Program-made: the position numbers and the translations under genes
Source: Leisingera daeponensis
Lineage (GTDB): Bacteria; Pseudomonadota; Alphaproteobacteria; Rhodobacterales; Rhodobacteraceae
Direction of reading: 5' to 3'
Length of the DNA stretch: 64,000 nucleotides
Assembly (NCBI RefSeq): GCF_019801465.1
Contig: NZ_JAHVJA010000001.1
Coordinates: 868,001 to 932,000, forward strand
Part shown: piece after piece, positions 54,333-63,673 of the stretch
Layout: each line of letters begins with the position of its first letter
Position numbering within the stretch: the first letter of the stretch is position 1
Notes under the pieces: generated by a model
Seen by the model: the letters and a program-made list of their open reading frames with translations, nothing else
What the model was told of the DNA's origin: nothing
Database searches by the model: none

Positions 54333-54641
54333 TTACCTGGTGTAGGCCTTGCGCGCGATTTCGATCCGCGCATCCATCATCGACATTTCCTTCAGGATCT
54401 CCTGCCGGCGGCTGCGGTCGCCGGCCTCGCGCAGCTCCGCCCGCAGGCGCTGAAGCTCGCGCGAAAGGCTGACGAACTCCGGAACCCCGCCGCTTTCGCG
54501 CACCAGCCGGTTGACCAGTTCATTCTCCGGATCCTCGCATTTCGGCAGCGGCTTGCCAGCGCCTTGCAAGTTGTCAAAGGCGCCGTCCTTTTCGGCGGCT
54601 TCGATCCGGGCATTGATGAGGTCGATCAGCGGGTGGTCCAT
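54333..54641 (-). CDS. DUF1992 (DnaJ-homologue subfamily C-like) protein
   Basis: A 102-residue protein of the DUF1992 family. The signature DHPLIDLINARIEAAEKDGAFDNLQG... is split here into DHPLIDLINARIEAA (residues 2-16) and FDNLQGAGKPLP, followed by a helical C-terminus (LSRELQRLRAELREAGD). The domain is found in eukaryotic DNAJC28. Function in bacteria is not known. It is followed at its 5' side by a gap with two adjacent palindromes. Confidence 0.87.
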   Translation of the reverse strand: MDHPLIDLINARIEAAEKDGAFDNLQGAGKPLPKCEDPENELVNRLVRESGGVPEFVSLSRELQRLRAELREAGDRSRRQEILKEMSMMDARIEIARKAYTR

Positions 54642-54742
54642 GGCTGCATTCTGCCACGCTGTTCAGCCCCCCGCCAGCCCGTTAACGAAGCGCCGGCCAA
54701 GGTTATCAAATTCCAAAAATAATGCGGCAGCCCTCCTGCCCG

Positions 54743-54764
54743 AATGTTTCGCGCGCGAAACATT
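54743..54764. repeat. Perfect 22-bp palindrome
   Basis: A fully self-complementary 22-bp sequence centred at 54753/54754; its inner 18 bp read TGTTTCGCGCGCGAAACA. The outer arms TGTTTC/GAAACA equal those of chromosomal parS, but the core is 6 bp (GCGCGC) rather than 4. The inner 16 bp also fit the loose repABC palindrome rule GTTN4GCN4AAC. It lies between the nucleotidase stop and the DUF1992 start, both on minus. Confidence 0.75.
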
Positions 54765-54781
54765 GGGTCCGGTCCGGACCC
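54765..54781. repeat. 17-bp hairpin adjoining the 22-bp palindrome
   Basis: GGGTCCG (54765-54771), 3 nt, CGGACCC (54775-54781). Perfect 7-bp arms begin at the base after the 22-bp palindrome and end 12 bp before the nucleotidase stop codon on minus. It could end nucleotidase transcription, though no T-tract follows. Confidence 0.6.
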
Positions 54782-54793
54782 ATGTGACGCTGC

Positions 54794-56374
54794 CTATTTC
54801 ACCTGCGCAATCCGCCCGTCGGTATAGGGCGTATAAGGCCCCTGCGCCGCCAGATACTCCGCCAGTACATCCGCCAGGTCCGGGCCAAAGTCATAGGCGT
54901 TCTTGTCGTTCCCTTCGAACATCGCATAGCCGTCGCCGCCTTTGCGCACATAATCGTTGGTGACCACCACATATGTCCTGGCCGGATCAATAGGCACAAA
55001 GCCGTCGCCCTCTGCCACCAGCACCTCGGTGACGCGGCCCGCGTTCGGCGCGGCAGAGCTGTCCCAGCTGAATTTCAGCCCTGCCACCTGCGGAAAGCGG
55101 CCCTTGACGTCCTCCACCTGGCTCACCCCGTTCTCCAGCGCCGCGACCAGCGTCTTGCCGTCAATCTGGAAGGTCGACAGCGTGTTCTGGAACGGCAGAA
55201 TGGTCAGCACCTCGCCCATGGTGACCTCCCCCGCATCCAGGCTGGCGCGGATGCCGCCGGAGTTGGCAATGGCAATGGTCACGCCCTGGTCCTTGACCCG
55301 GTCCAGCATCGCATCGGCCACCAGGTTGCCCATCGGACACTCCTGCACCCGGCACACATCGCGGCTTCCCTCAACGGGTTCCGCGGCCTCCGCCACCACC
55401 TTGTTGCGGATCTCATCCAGCGGCTGGGCCAGCTCCGCGATCCGGTCCAGCGTCGCCGCGTCCTCGCTGACGGCCGCATCCATGATCAGCGGCTCGCCTT
55501 CCGCAAGGATTACATTGCCCGCATCATCAAAGGTCACGTTCAGCTCGCCCAGGAACTTGCCATAGGCATAGGCCTGCACGATCTGCACCCCGTTCACCAC
55601 GGTCGGATACGGCCCCGCGGCCTTGTCCGAGGTGTTGGACAGGTAGGTGTTGCTGTGGCCGCCGACGATCACGTCCACACCGGAGGTCTCCGCCGCCACC
55701 CGCTGGTCAACGCCATAGCCTGAGTGGCTGAGCACCACGATCTTGTTGACGCCTTCCGCGGTCAGCCTGTCGACCTCCGCCTGCACCGCCGCAACAGGAT
55801 CGGAGAAATGCACGTGTTTGCCTGGGCTTGCCAGCTCATGCGTATCCTCCGGCGTCAGGCCGATGAGGCCGATCTTTTCGCCGCCGCGCTCGATCACCGT
55901 GGATTTCTTCAGCACATCCGCCAGCGACGGCTCCTGTGACACATCCGCATTCGACATCAGCACCGGAAAGCCCGCCGCATCCATGAACCCGCGCAGAACC
56001 TCGGGCCCGTCGTCAAACTCGTGGTTGCCGACGGTCATCCCGTCATAGCCCAGCTGGTTCATGAATTCCGCCGCGGCCTTGCCCTTGTAATAGGTATAGA
56101 ACAGCGAACCCTGAAACTGATCGCCGCCATCCACCAGGATCGAATTCGCCGCCCGCGCCCGCGCGGCTGCAATCGCCGTTACCAGCCGCGCGGTGCCGCC
56201 GAAACACTTGCCCTCGGCCTGATCCTCGGCGTCGCAGGTGCTGTCGTATTTGCTGATCGGCTCAAACCGCGAATGGAAATCGTTGGTGTGCAGGATCGTC
56301 AGCCTGTACTCAGCCGCCGCTGCTCCGGCGGTCAGGGCCAGGGCTGCAACCGACGAAAGAAACCGTGCAATCAT
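54794..56374 (-). CDS. Periplasmic 5'-nucleotidase/2',3'-cyclic phosphodiesterase (UshA-like)
   Basis: A 526-residue exported metallophosphoesterase with a signal peptide (MIARFLSSVAALALTAGAAAAEY). The metal-binding motifs are LTILHTNDFHSRFEP, VDGGDQFQGSLFY, GNHEFDDG and IVVLSHSGYGVDQRV, plus VIVGGHSNTYL. The C-terminal nucleotide-binding domain has GGIRASLDAGEVTMGEVLTILPFQN. It hydrolyses nucleotides outside the cytoplasm to recover nucleoside and phosphate. It starts at 56374 behind GGAG. A zone with DUF1992 lies downstream on the same strand. Confidence 0.93.
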   Translation of the reverse strand: MIARFLSSVAALALTAGAAAAEYRLTILHTNDFHSRFEPISKYDSTCDAEDQAEGKCFGGTARLVTAIAAARARAANSILVDGGDQFQGSLFYTYYKGKAAAEFMNQLGYDGMTVGNHEFDDGPEVLRGFMDAAGFPVLMSNADVSQEPSLADVLKKSTVIERGGEKIGLIGLTPEDTHELASPGKHVHFSDPVAAVQAEVDRLTAEGVNKIVVLSHSGYGVDQRVAAETSGVDVIVGGHSNTYLSNTSDKAAGPYPTVVNGVQIVQAYAYGKFLGELNVTFDDAGNVILAEGEPLIMDAAVSEDAATLDRIAELAQPLDEIRNKVVAEAAEPVEGSRDVCRVQECPMGNLVADAMLDRVKDQGVTIAIANSGGIRASLDAGEVTMGEVLTILPFQNTLSTFQIDGKTLVAALENGVSQVEDVKGRFPQVAGLKFSWDSSAAPNAGRVTEVLVAEGDGFVPIDPARTYVVVTNDYVRKGGDGYAMFEGNDKNAYDFGPDLADVLAEYLAAQGPYTPYTDGRIAQVK

Positions 56375-56535
56375 GAGGAGCGCTCCCGTGTTCCGTTTCG
56401 GGCAAGCCTGCGCCCAAACCCCGCGCCGGTCAAAGGGGAAAAGCCGGGCCGGCGCCTCCCCTTGCGTCAGCTTTGCGCGCTCCGCCCCCGCCAATCCCCC
56501 TTGATTCCTTTGGCGGTGCAGGGCATCAGGCCGTC

Positions 56536-56874
56536 ATGCTGATTTACAAGATTTTCCGGGCGGACGAATGGGCCGCACTGCAGGCCGCGGGCGAGACCCC
56601 GGGCGCACCAATTGATGTGGCGGACGGCTATGTCCATTTCTCCACCGCGAGCCAAGCCGCCGAGACCGCTGCCAAGCATTTTGCCGGCGCTGATGGGCTG
56701 ACCCTGCTGGCCTGCGATGCCGATGCGATGGGCGATGACCTGAAGTGGGAAGTTTCCCGCGGCGGCGCAGAGTTCCCGCATCTCTACCGTAACATCCGCA
56801 TGAGCGACGTGGTCTGGGCCAAGCCGCTGCCGCTGGTGAAGGGCTCCCATCAGTTCCCGGAGGAAATGGCATGA
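56536..56874 (+). CDS. DUF952 protein
   Basis: A 112-residue DUF952 protein ([39 protein letters not shown]-like [35 protein letters not shown]). The fold resembles ADP-ribosyltransferase-like small domains, without a proven activity. It is translationally coupled to pyrD by ATGA overlap, which is a common order in Rhodobacteraceae. Confidence 0.87.
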   Translation: MLIYKIFRADEWAALQAAGETPGAPIDVADGYVHFSTASQAAETAAKHFAGADGLTLLACDADAMGDDLKWEVSRGGAEFPHLYRNIRMSDVVWAKPLPLVKGSHQFPEEMA

Positions 56875-57929
56875 AGCTGACAGAGAAGCTTGCCCTTGCC
56901 GCCATGCACCGGATCGACCCGGAGGCGGCGCATGGGCTGTCGGTCAAGGCGCTGACCATGGGGCTGGCCCCTGCCCCCGGCCCGGTGACTTCGGCGCGGC
57001 TGAAGACCACGCTGGCAGGTATTGATCTGGCGAACCCGGTTGGTCTGGCCGCGGGCTATGACAAGAACGCCGAGGCGCTGGCGCCGCTGGCGAAGTCCGG
57101 CTTCGGCTTCATTGAGGTGGGCGCAGCTACGCCCCGCGCGCAGCCCGGCAATCCCAAGCCGCGCCTGTTCCGCCTGACCGAGGACAAGGCAGCGATCAAC
57201 CGCTTCGGCTTCAACAACGAGGGCATGGAGGCGATTGGCATGCGCCTCTCCCAGCGGCCGCGCGACGCGGTGATCGGGCTGAACCTCGGCGCCAACAAGG
57301 ACAGCGAAGACCGAGCCGCGGATTTCGCCAAGGTGCTGGCCCATTGCGGCGCGCATCTGGATTTTGCCACCGTCAACGTCTCCTCCCCCAACACCGAGAA
57401 GCTGCGCGACCTGCAGGGCAAGGCGGCGCTGTCGGCGCTGCTGGCGGGCGTGATCGAAACCCGCGACGGCCTCAGCCGCCGGGTGCCGGTGTTCCTGAAA
57501 ATTGCCCCGGATCTGGACCGTGCAGGGATCGAGGACATTGCTGCAGTGGCGCTGGAGACCGGCATCGACGCGGTGATTGCCACCAACACCACCCTGTCCC
57601 GCGACGGCTTGCGCAGTGCCCACAAAGGCGAGGCCGGGGGCTTGTCCGGCGCGCCGCTGTTCGAGAAATCCACCCGGGTGCTGGCGCAGTTGTCGGAGCT
57701 GCTGGACGGCAAGGTGCCGCTGGTCGGCGTCGGCGGCATCAGCACGGCAGAGCAGGCCTATGCCAAAATCTGCGCCGGTGCCAGCGCCGTGCAATTTTAC
57801 ACCGCGATGGTCTATGGCGGTCTGTCGCTGGCGGGCGACATTGCCCGCGGGCTGGACGCGCTGCTGGCACGCGACGGCTTTGACAACGCCGCGCAAGCGG
57901 TTGGAAGCAAACGGAAGGATTGGCTGTGA
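56871..57929 (+). CDS. pyrD: Quinone-dependent dihydroorotate dehydrogenase
   Basis: A 352-residue class 2 enzyme. An N-terminal amphipathic helix anchors it to the membrane ([20 protein letters not shown]). FMN-site motifs: [43 protein letters not shown] with the catalytic serine, [10 protein letters not shown] and [12 protein letters not shown]. It oxidises dihydroorotate to orotate in pyrimidine synthesis. It overlaps the ArsC-like gene as GTGA. Confidence 0.97.
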   Translation: MKLTEKLALAAMHRIDPEAAHGLSVKALTMGLAPAPGPVTSARLKTTLAGIDLANPVGLAAGYDKNAEALAPLAKSGFGFIEVGAATPRAQPGNPKPRLFRLTEDKAAINRFGFNNEGMEAIGMRLSQRPRDAVIGLNLGANKDSEDRAADFAKVLAHCGAHLDFATVNVSSPNTEKLRDLQGKAALSALLAGVIETRDGLSRRVPVFLKIAPDLDRAGIEDIAAVALETGIDAVIATNTTLSRDGLRSAHKGEAGGLSGAPLFEKSTRVLAQLSELLDGKVPLVGVGGISTAEQAYAKICAGASAVQFYTAMVYGGLSLAGDIARGLDALLARDGFDNAAQAVGSKRKDWL

Positions 57930-58267
57930 TCACCTATTGGCATAACCCGCGCTGCTCGAAATCCCGCGCAGGCCTCGCCTTGCTGGAAGAGCGCGGCGCG
58001 GAGGTTCAGCAGCGGCTGTACCTGCAGGACGCGCCCTCGCTCGAGGAGATCAAGACCGTTCAGGCGGCGCTTGGCGTTTCCGCGGTTGCGATGATGCGGA
58101 CCGGGGAAAAGGTCTTCAAGGAGCTGGGCCTTGCGAAGGACAGCGCCGAGGAAGAGCTGCTGGCGGCAATGGCCACGCATCCGATCTTGATCGAGCGCCC
58201 GATTGCGATCAAGGACGGCAAGGCGGTGATCGGCCGTCCGACCGAGGCTCTCGAAACACTGCTGTAA
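57926..58267 (+). CDS. ArsC/YfgD-family thioredoxin-fold protein
   Basis: A 113-residue ArsC-family protein. The active-site segment is [12 protein letters not shown] with C10, as in YfgD and in glutaredoxin-dependent arsenate reductases. Later blocks are [33 protein letters not shown] and [12 protein letters not shown]. It could reduce arsenate, but no other ars gene is here and YfgD-type members have unclear roles. It starts with GTG overlapping the pyrD stop. Confidence 0.9.
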   Translation: MITYWHNPRCSKSRAGLALLEERGAEVQQRLYLQDAPSLEEIKTVQAALGVSAVAMMRTGEKVFKELGLAKDSAEEELLAAMATHPILIERPIAIKDGKAVIGRPTEALETLL

Positions 58268-58303
58268 GACGCCGGGCGGACGTCGCAGCCCGCCTGCCCC
58301 CTG

Positions 58304-59623
58304 CTATGCGCCCACCTGCGCCTCCAGCCGCGGGTAGCGCAGGCCCAGCGTCACGCCGCGGGCGATGTTGAGGACAATCAGCGCCCCCCACAGCCCGTGA
58401 TTTCCAAAGGCCGGCACCAGCACCAGCAGTGCGGCCACATAGATGGCCACCGACTGCAGCATCGCCCACCGCATATCGCGGGTCCAGGTGGCGCCAATGT
58501 AGATGCCGTCGAACATGTAGCTGGCGACACTCAGGACCGGCAGCACCGCCGCCCAGATCAGGAACACCCGGCCCGCTTCGCGCACCTCAGGCGAGGTGGA
58601 CATCAGGTCAATCAGCCAGGGGCCACCCGCGGCAAAGGCAATGCCGAGCAGAACCGCCCCGCCGACACCCCATTGCGACGAGATGATGGAGGCGCGGCGC
58701 ACGCGCTGCCGGGCCTTGGCGCCGACAGCACCGCCCACCAGCGCCTCGGCGGAGAAGGCGAAACCGTCCAGCGCAAAGGCTGTGATCTCGACAAACTGCA
58801 AGAGGATCTGATTGGCGGCGAGGTTCACATCGCCGATGCCGGACCCGATGAACAGGAAGGTGGTGAAGGACCCGGTGAGCAGCACAGAGCGCACCATGAT
58901 GTCGCCGTTGACCTGCATCATCCGTTTCAGCCGCGCAGGGTCGAACACCCGCGCCCAGTCGCGCCATTGATCGCCGGCAAAGGCATCCCGGCAGAGGTAG
59001 AGCCCCAATGCCAGACCGGTCCATTCGGCAATCAGCGTGGCGATGGCAACGCCCTCCACGCCCCAGCCGAGGCCCAGCACGAACCACAGGTCCAGCACGA
59101 TGTTCAGCCCGTTCATCCAGACCTGCAGCAGGAACACGCCGCGGGTGCGCTCCACCGCGATCAGCCAGCCGGTGACCGCATACAGCGCGATGGTGGCCGG
59201 CGCGCCCCAGATGCGGATTTCCAGGTAATCGCGGGCCAGGCTTTCAACCTCGGCACTGGCCGGCGCCAGCGCGAAGGCACCCCAGAACACCGCGCTCTGC
59301 GCAATGATGAACACGGCGCCGGCGGCAAAGGCCAGCAGCAGCCCGCGCATCAGCAGGGCACCGGTTTCAGCCCAATCCCCCGCCCCGCGGGCCTGTGCCG
59401 CCAGCCCGGTGGTGCCCATCCGCAGGAAGCCGAAGATCCAGTAGATCGTCGCCAGAATCACCGCGCCGATGCCCACCGCGCCGATCGGCGCCGCCTCGCC
59501 CATCTGGCCGACCACGCCGGTGTCCACGGCGCCCAGGATCGGCACCGTGGCGTTCGACAGCACAATCGGCAAAGCGATCCTGAGCACCCGTTTGTGGGTG
59601 ATCTCCGTGTCCGCACTGGTCAT
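58304..59623 (-). CDS. MATE-family efflux transporter (DinF-like)
   Basis: A 439-residue membrane protein with 12 predicted helices and MATE features: RIALPIVLSNATVPILGAVDTGVVGQMG at the start (residues about 16-43), a mid-protein repeat beginning VNGDIMVRSVLLTGSF and EALVGGAVGAKARQR. MATE proteins export cationic drugs or metabolites with Na+ or H+. The DinF branch is likely. It is the third gene of a unit with two hotdog thioesterases; the ATG lies 4 bp after the preceding stop. Confidence 0.92.
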   Translation of the reverse strand: MTSADTEITHKRVLRIALPIVLSNATVPILGAVDTGVVGQMGEAAPIGAVGIGAVILATIYWIFGFLRMGTTGLAAQARGAGDWAETGALLMRGLLLAFAAGAVFIIAQSAVFWGAFALAPASAEVESLARDYLEIRIWGAPATIALYAVTGWLIAVERTRGVFLLQVWMNGLNIVLDLWFVLGLGWGVEGVAIATLIAEWTGLALGLYLCRDAFAGDQWRDWARVFDPARLKRMMQVNGDIMVRSVLLTGSFTTFLFIGSGIGDVNLAANQILLQFVEITAFALDGFAFSAEALVGGAVGAKARQRVRRASIISSQWGVGGAVLLGIAFAAGGPWLIDLMSTSPEVREAGRVFLIWAAVLPVLSVASYMFDGIYIGATWTRDMRWAMLQSVAIYVAALLVLVPAFGNHGLWGALIVLNIARGVTLGLRYPRLEAQVGA

Positions 59624-59627
59624 CCGT

Positions 59628-60146
59628 TCAGCCTTCGCCGTTCTGGTCCTGCGGCATCAGGAAATGGCCGGTGGCCTGGGCAAACAGCTTGTCCTTGTGA
59701 TCCTGCCAGGCCTCGACATGCACCGAGGCGTAGCGGCGGCCGGAGCGGTTCACCCGGGCGCGGGCATAGGCATCACGCGGCAGGCCGGAACGCAGGTAAT
59801 CGACGGTGAAGTCGATGGTCTTGGGCTGGCGCGGCAGGTTGCCTTTGGCCATTTCCGCCGGATCCAGATCACCGGATTCAATGCGTTGCCACAGGTGCGA
59901 CCAATTGAGCGTGATCATCGCAGTGATTTCCAGGAATGCTGCAGTCACCCCGCCGTGGATGGCAGGAAGAAACGGATTGCCGATCAGCTTGTCGTCGAAA
60001 TTCAGCTGCGCCGTCAGCTCATCTCCGCGGCGCTCGAAGGTCACGTTCAGGAAGCGGATGTACGGCACCGAGTCGACCAGCGCCGACAGGGCTGCATCGC
60101 GGCGCTGCTTGACCACCTGGATCGGTTCTGGACGGGGGCGGCTCAA
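59628..60146 (-). CDS. PaaI-like hotdog thioesterase (first in gene order from MATE)
   Basis: A 172-residue hotdog-fold thioesterase. The family motif [19 protein letters not shown] is near residue 78 and [26 protein letters not shown] near 115. It starts with TTG, overlapping the preceding gene's TGA as TTGA, with GGAG well placed upstream. PaaI-type enzymes hydrolyse acyl- or aryl-CoA esters. Its substrate is unknown. Confidence 0.88.
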   Translation of the reverse strand: MSRPRPEPIQVVKQRRDAALSALVDSVPYIRFLNVTFERRGDELTAQLNFDDKLIGNPFLPAIHGGVTAAFLEITAMITLNWSHLWQRIESGDLDPAEMAKGNLPRQPKTIDFTVDYLRSGLPRDAYARARVNRSGRRYASVHVEAWQDHKDKLFAQATGHFLMPQDQNGEG

Positions 60147-60565
60147 AACTTCTTCTCCACGGTAAAGGCGCCGGAGGCGGTGGCGACGGGCCGGTGCTCA
60201 TCCTCATCCACGGCCACGGCGCGAACAAAGGCAACGGTGCGGGTGATCTGATGGCAGGTGGCGCGGGTGGTGATCGCCTGCCCCGGGGTTGCGGGGCGCA
60301 TGTAGTCGATGCGCAGGTCGATGGTGGCAGTGCCGCCGGGGGCGGAGGGGTGGCTCATCACCGCTGCGCCGCAGCAGGTGTCCATCAGCGCCGACACCGC
60401 GCCGCCGTGAATGACGCCGGTGGCCGGGTCGCCGATCAGCTTCTTGTCGTAACCCATGCGGATTTCGGCGGTGCCGTCGCCGATCTCCGTCAGCTTCATG
60501 CCCAGTTGCTTGGCATGGGGGATCGCTTCGATGAACTGGCGCGCGAGCTCGGTCTTGTCGGCCAT
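60143..60565 (-). CDS. PaaI-like hotdog thioesterase
   Basis: A 140-residue hotdog-fold thioesterase with the characteristic [23 protein letters not shown] segment split near residues 48-70 and [27 protein letters not shown] lies before the ATG at 60565. It is the first gene of the thioesterase-thioesterase-MATE unit and divergent from a MerR regulator linked to acyl-CoA metabolism, which suggests the unit clears or exports acyl products. Confidence 0.9.
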   Translation of the reverse strand: MADKTELARQFIEAIPHAKQLGMKLTEIGDGTAEIRMGYDKKLIGDPATGVIHGGAVSALMDTCCGAAVMSHPSAPGGTATIDLRIDYMRPATPGQAITTRATCHQITRTVAFVRAVAVDEDEHRPVATASGAFTVEKKF

Positions 60566-60640
60566 GGGGCTGTCCTTTGAAATCTCTGCCCCATCTTTGG
60601 CCGCCGCCAAGTGAAAGCGCAAGTGTGCCGCCACGGAGGT

Positions 60641-60662
60641 TGCACTGTTCGCTGCAAGTGCA
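60641..60662. promoter_or_regulatory. Inverted repeat between thioesterase and MerR genes
   Basis: TGCACT (60641-60646), 10 nt, AGTGCA (60657-60662), overlapped by TTGCA/TGCAA. It lies 27 bp before the merR start and 76 bp from the divergent thioesterase start, a fair place for a shared operator. Confidence 0.4.
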
Positions 60663-60688
60663 TAGGTTCCCGGCAAGGGAGACGACGG

Positions 60689-61057
60689 ATGGCCGACAAC
60701 AGATTGTCATTCAAGGAAATGTGCGCCGAGTTCGACGTTACGCCGCGGACGCTGCGCTACTATGAATACATTGAATTGCTGCAGCCGGACCGCGAAGGCC
60801 GGTCGCGGTTCTACGGAGCGCGGGAGCGCGCCCGGATGAAACTGATCCTGCGCGGGCGCAAGTTCGGCTTCCAGCTGGAAGAGATCCGCCAGTGGCTCTT
60901 GATCTATGAAAAAGAGGGCAATGACGCCCAGAACCACGCCTTCATGGAAATGGCCGACCGCCAGCTGGTGGAGCTGGAAAAGCAGCGTGAGCAGATCAAT
61001 GAGGCCATTGAGGAACTGAGCGAACTGCGCGAAAGCACCCGGGCGCTGCTGAAATAG
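60689..61057 (+). CDS. MerR-family regulator (first of two paralogues)
   Basis: A 122-residue MerR regulator. The winged helix has [27 protein letters not shown] and the wing [24 protein letters not shown]. The C-terminal half is a long dimerisation coiled coil ([20 protein letters not shown]). It lacks the cysteines of metal-sensing MerR proteins. In proteobacteria this subgroup controls acyl-CoA or branched-chain catabolism. GGGAG lies 9 nt before the ATG. A terminator follows. Confidence 0.9.
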   Translation: MADNRLSFKEMCAEFDVTPRTLRYYEYIELLQPDREGRSRFYGARERARMKLILRGRKFGFQLEEIRQWLLIYEKEGNDAQNHAFMEMADRQLVELEKQREQINEAIEELSELRESTRALLK

Positions 61058-61083
61058 GCCCAACACATCTTAACGGAAATGCG

Positions 61084-61108
61084 ACCCCGCCCTTGTGGCG
61101 GGGTTTTT
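61084..61108 (+). terminator. Terminator after the first merR
   Basis: An 8-bp perfect stem ACCCCGCC/GGCGGGGT with a 5-nt loop leading into TTTTT. Confidence 0.93.
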
Positions 61109-61192
61109 CATTGGCGGAATCCGCAGGCCGGATTCGCCTGTTTCCGCGGCTGATCCGGTGCCGGAACCGGACTGCGGGCCGCCCTCGGACCA

Positions 61193-61275
61193 GTAACGTT
61201 ACGTCATTTTTTGTTCGTTTTGCGAACTCGTAACGCCACCGAAAGTGACGCAACGTACAACTTACGTAAACGTAA
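61193..61275 (+). promoter_or_regulatory. ACGT-rich control region of the second merR/acyl-CoA dehydrogenase operon
   Basis: Contains GTAACGTTAC (61193-61202), GTTCG-N5-CGAAC (61213-61227), GTGACG and CAACGT half-sites, and a perfect palindrome TTACGT-AA-ACGTAA (61262-61275). MerR-type regulators of acyl-CoA and branched-chain catabolism (LiuR group) bind palindromes built of ACGT half-sites, as I recall them. It is 69 bp upstream of the second merR. Confidence 0.55.
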
Positions 61276-61343
61276 AGTCAGTCTTGATCGGAATCCGAAC
61301 TGCGCACAGCTTGGCCCTGCACCAAGCCGTAAGAGTGACGACG

Positions 61344-61745
61344 ATGACCGAAGACACAATGACCATCCGACAGATGTGCGAGGCCTTTGACGTGACGCCC
61401 CGCACCCTGCGGTTCTACGAAGCCAAGGAACTGCTGTTCCCGATCCGCGACGGCCAGAAGCGGCTGTTCACCAAACGCGACCGCGCCCGGCTGAAGCTGA
61501 TCCTGCGCGGCAAGCGGTTCGGGTTCAGCCTGGAGGAAATCCGCCAGCTGCTGGAGCTGTACCATGTCGGCGACCAGCAGGTGACCCAGCTCACCAAGAC
61601 CTATGAGGTCGCGCGTGAACGGCTCGCCGATATGGAGCGCCAGCGCGAGGAGCTGACCGAGGCAATCGAGGACCTGAAGGACCAGCTGGCCTGGGGCGAG
61701 AAGATGATCGCCTCGATGAAAGCCAAGCAGGAGGCGGCCGAATAG
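61344..61745 (+). CDS. MerR-family regulator (second paralogue)
   Basis: A 133-residue MerR regulator, clearly paralogous to the one 290 bp upstream. Both share FDVTPRTLR, the [10 protein letters not shown]-type wing and [10 protein letters not shown]. The C-terminal helix is longer ([20 protein letters not shown]). No metal-binding cysteines are present. It likely regulates the acyl-CoA dehydrogenase operon that starts 73 bp downstream. The start at [10 protein letters not shown] has only a weak AGAG upstream; M6 is also possible. Confidence 0.9.
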   Translation: MTEDTMTIRQMCEAFDVTPRTLRFYEAKELLFPIRDGQKRLFTKRDRARLKLILRGKRFGFSLEEIRQLLELYHVGDQQVTQLTKTYEVARERLADMERQREELTEAIEDLKDQLAWGEKMIASMKAKQEAAE

Positions 61746-61818
61746 GCCGCCGCCCCGCCCTATCCCGCCGGCCTGCCCGGCATTGACCACGATCACCAAG
61801 ACCCTGAAGAGGACCGCA

Positions 61819-63600
61819 ATGCCTTCCTATCGAGCCCCCGCCAAAGACGCCCAGTTCATTCTGCACGACGTGCTGAAGGTCTCCGGCCAGGACATTCCCG
61901 GATACAGCGAGCTGGAGCCGGACTTCACCGGTGCCGTGCTGGAAGAGGCAGGCAAGATCGCCAGCGAAGTGCTGCACCCGCTGAACACGGTGGGCGACCA
62001 GGAGGGCTGCCGCCTGGAGAACGGCGTGGTCTACACCCCCAAAGGATTCCTGGAAGCCTTCGAGCAGATGAAGGAAGGCGGCTGGACCGGGCTGGACATG
62101 CCGGAAGAGTTCGGCGGCCAGAACATGCCCTATGTGATGGGCACCGCGGTGGGCGAGTTCTTCTCGGCCGCCAACCAGGCCTTCACCATGTACCAGGGCC
62201 TGACCCACGGCGCGGCCTCGGCGATCCTGGCGCATGGCACGGAGGAGCAGAAGGCCACCTATCTGCCCAACATGATCAGCTGCCAGTGGACCGGCACCAT
62301 GAACCTGACCGAACCGCATTGCGGCACCGACCTGGGCCTGATGCGCACCAAGGCGGAGCCGCAGCGCGACGGCAGCTTCCGCATCTCCGGGCAGAAGATC
62401 TTCATCTCCTCCGGCGACCATGACATGGCGGAAAACATCGTGCACCTGGTGCTGGCCAAGATCCCCGGCGGCCCCGAGGGCATCAAGGGTGTTTCCCTGT
62501 TCATCGTGCCGAAGTTCCTGGTGAACGAGGACGGCAGCCTGGGCGAGCGCAACGGCGTTTCGGTCGGCAAGATCGAGGAGAAGATGGGCATCCACGGCAA
62601 CTCCACCTGCGTGATGAACTATGACGGCGCGACCGGCTGGCTGCTGGGCGAGGAGCACAAGGGCATGCGCGCCATGTTCACCATGATGAACGAGGCCCGG
62701 CTGGGCGTCGGCATGCAGGGCCTGGCGCAGGCCGAGGCCGCCTATCAGAACGCCGTGGAATACGCCAAGGACCGGCTGCAGGGCCGCGACGTGACCGGCG
62801 CCAAGAACCCGGACGGCCCTGCCGATCCGCTGATCGTGCACCCGGACATCCGCCGCTCCCTGATGGACCAGAAAAGCTTTGCCGAGGGCGCGCGCGCCTT
62901 CCTGTTGTGGGGCGCCACCCTGATCGATCAGGCGCACCGCGCCGGCGACAAGGACGCCGACGGGCTGATCTCGCTGATGACGCCGGTGATCAAGGGGTTC
63001 CTGACCGATCAGGGCTACGACATGACGGTGCTGGCGCAGCAGGTTTATGGCGGCCACGGCTACATCGAGGAATGGGGCATGTCGCAATACACCCGCGACG
63101 CCCGCATCGCGATGATCTACGAGGGCGCCAACGGCGTGCAGGCGCTGGATCTGGTGGGCCGCAAGCTGGGCCAGCACGGCGGTAAATACGTCCTCGCCTT
63201 CTTTGACATAGTGAAAACCTTCTGCCAGGAAAACAAAGAGATTTCAGCGGCTTTCACCAAGGACTTCATCAAGCCCCTGCAGGCAGCCTCCAAGGATCTG
63301 CAGGCCGCCGGCATGTTCTTCATGCAAAGCGGCATGAAGAACCCGAACCATGCGCTGGCGGGGTCTTATGACTTCATGCATCTGTTCGGCCAGGTCTGCC
63401 TGGGCCTGATGTGGGCCAAGATGGGCAAGGCGGCGCAGGAAGCGCTTGACGCCGGGGCCGATGACGCGGCGTTCTATGAGACGAAACTCGCAACCGGCCG
63501 GTACTACATGGCACGGCGGCTGCCCGCGACCAAGCTGCACCTGGCCCGCATCGAAAGCGGTGCGGACACGGTGATGGCGCTGGACGCGGACGCCTTCTGA
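61819..63600 (+). CDS. Long acyl-CoA dehydrogenase, DmdC/FadE-like
   Basis: A 593-residue FAD-dependent acyl-CoA dehydrogenase with a C-terminal extension of the class containing 3-methylmercaptopropionyl-CoA dehydrogenase DmdC. Blocks: [57 protein letters not shown] and [28 protein letters not shown], where a base glutamate is expected near the end. The N-terminus [19 protein letters not shown] fits the DmdC-type group. Roseobacters have several paralogues; DMSP and fatty-acid roles cannot be separated by sight. GAGGA precedes the ATG. Confidence 0.9.
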   Translation: MPSYRAPAKDAQFILHDVLKVSGQDIPGYSELEPDFTGAVLEEAGKIASEVLHPLNTVGDQEGCRLENGVVYTPKGFLEAFEQMKEGGWTGLDMPEEFGGQNMPYVMGTAVGEFFSAANQAFTMYQGLTHGAASAILAHGTEEQKATYLPNMISCQWTGTMNLTEPHCGTDLGLMRTKAEPQRDGSFRISGQKIFISSGDHDMAENIVHLVLAKIPGGPEGIKGVSLFIVPKFLVNEDGSLGERNGVSVGKIEEKMGIHGNSTCVMNYDGATGWLLGEEHKGMRAMFTMMNEARLGVGMQGLAQAEAAYQNAVEYAKDRLQGRDVTGAKNPDGPADPLIVHPDIRRSLMDQKSFAEGARAFLLWGATLIDQAHRAGDKDADGLISLMTPVIKGFLTDQGYDMTVLAQQVYGGHGYIEEWGMSQYTRDARIAMIYEGANGVQALDLVGRKLGQHGGKYVLAFFDIVKTFCQENKEISAAFTKDFIKPLQAASKDLQAAGMFFMQSGMKNPNHALAGSYDFMHLFGQVCLGLMWAKMGKAAQEALDAGADDAAFYETKLATGRYYMARRLPATKLHLARIESGADTVMALDADAF

Positions 63601-63673
63601 TGCCTGCGGGCGTCCCGTCATGGGGCGCCCGGTTCAGCCCCGGCCGGTGCCTTGACACACGAAGGACCACACT

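Noticed and set aside
54743-54764. Canonical chromosomal parS site
   Set aside because: Arms match but the core is GCGCGC, making 18 instead of 16 bp, so the half-site spacing is wrong. Kept as a palindrome of unknown role.
61591-63177. Long antisense frame inside the acyl-CoA dehydrogenase
   Set aside because: Sense frame has complete family motifs; the antisense product shows none.
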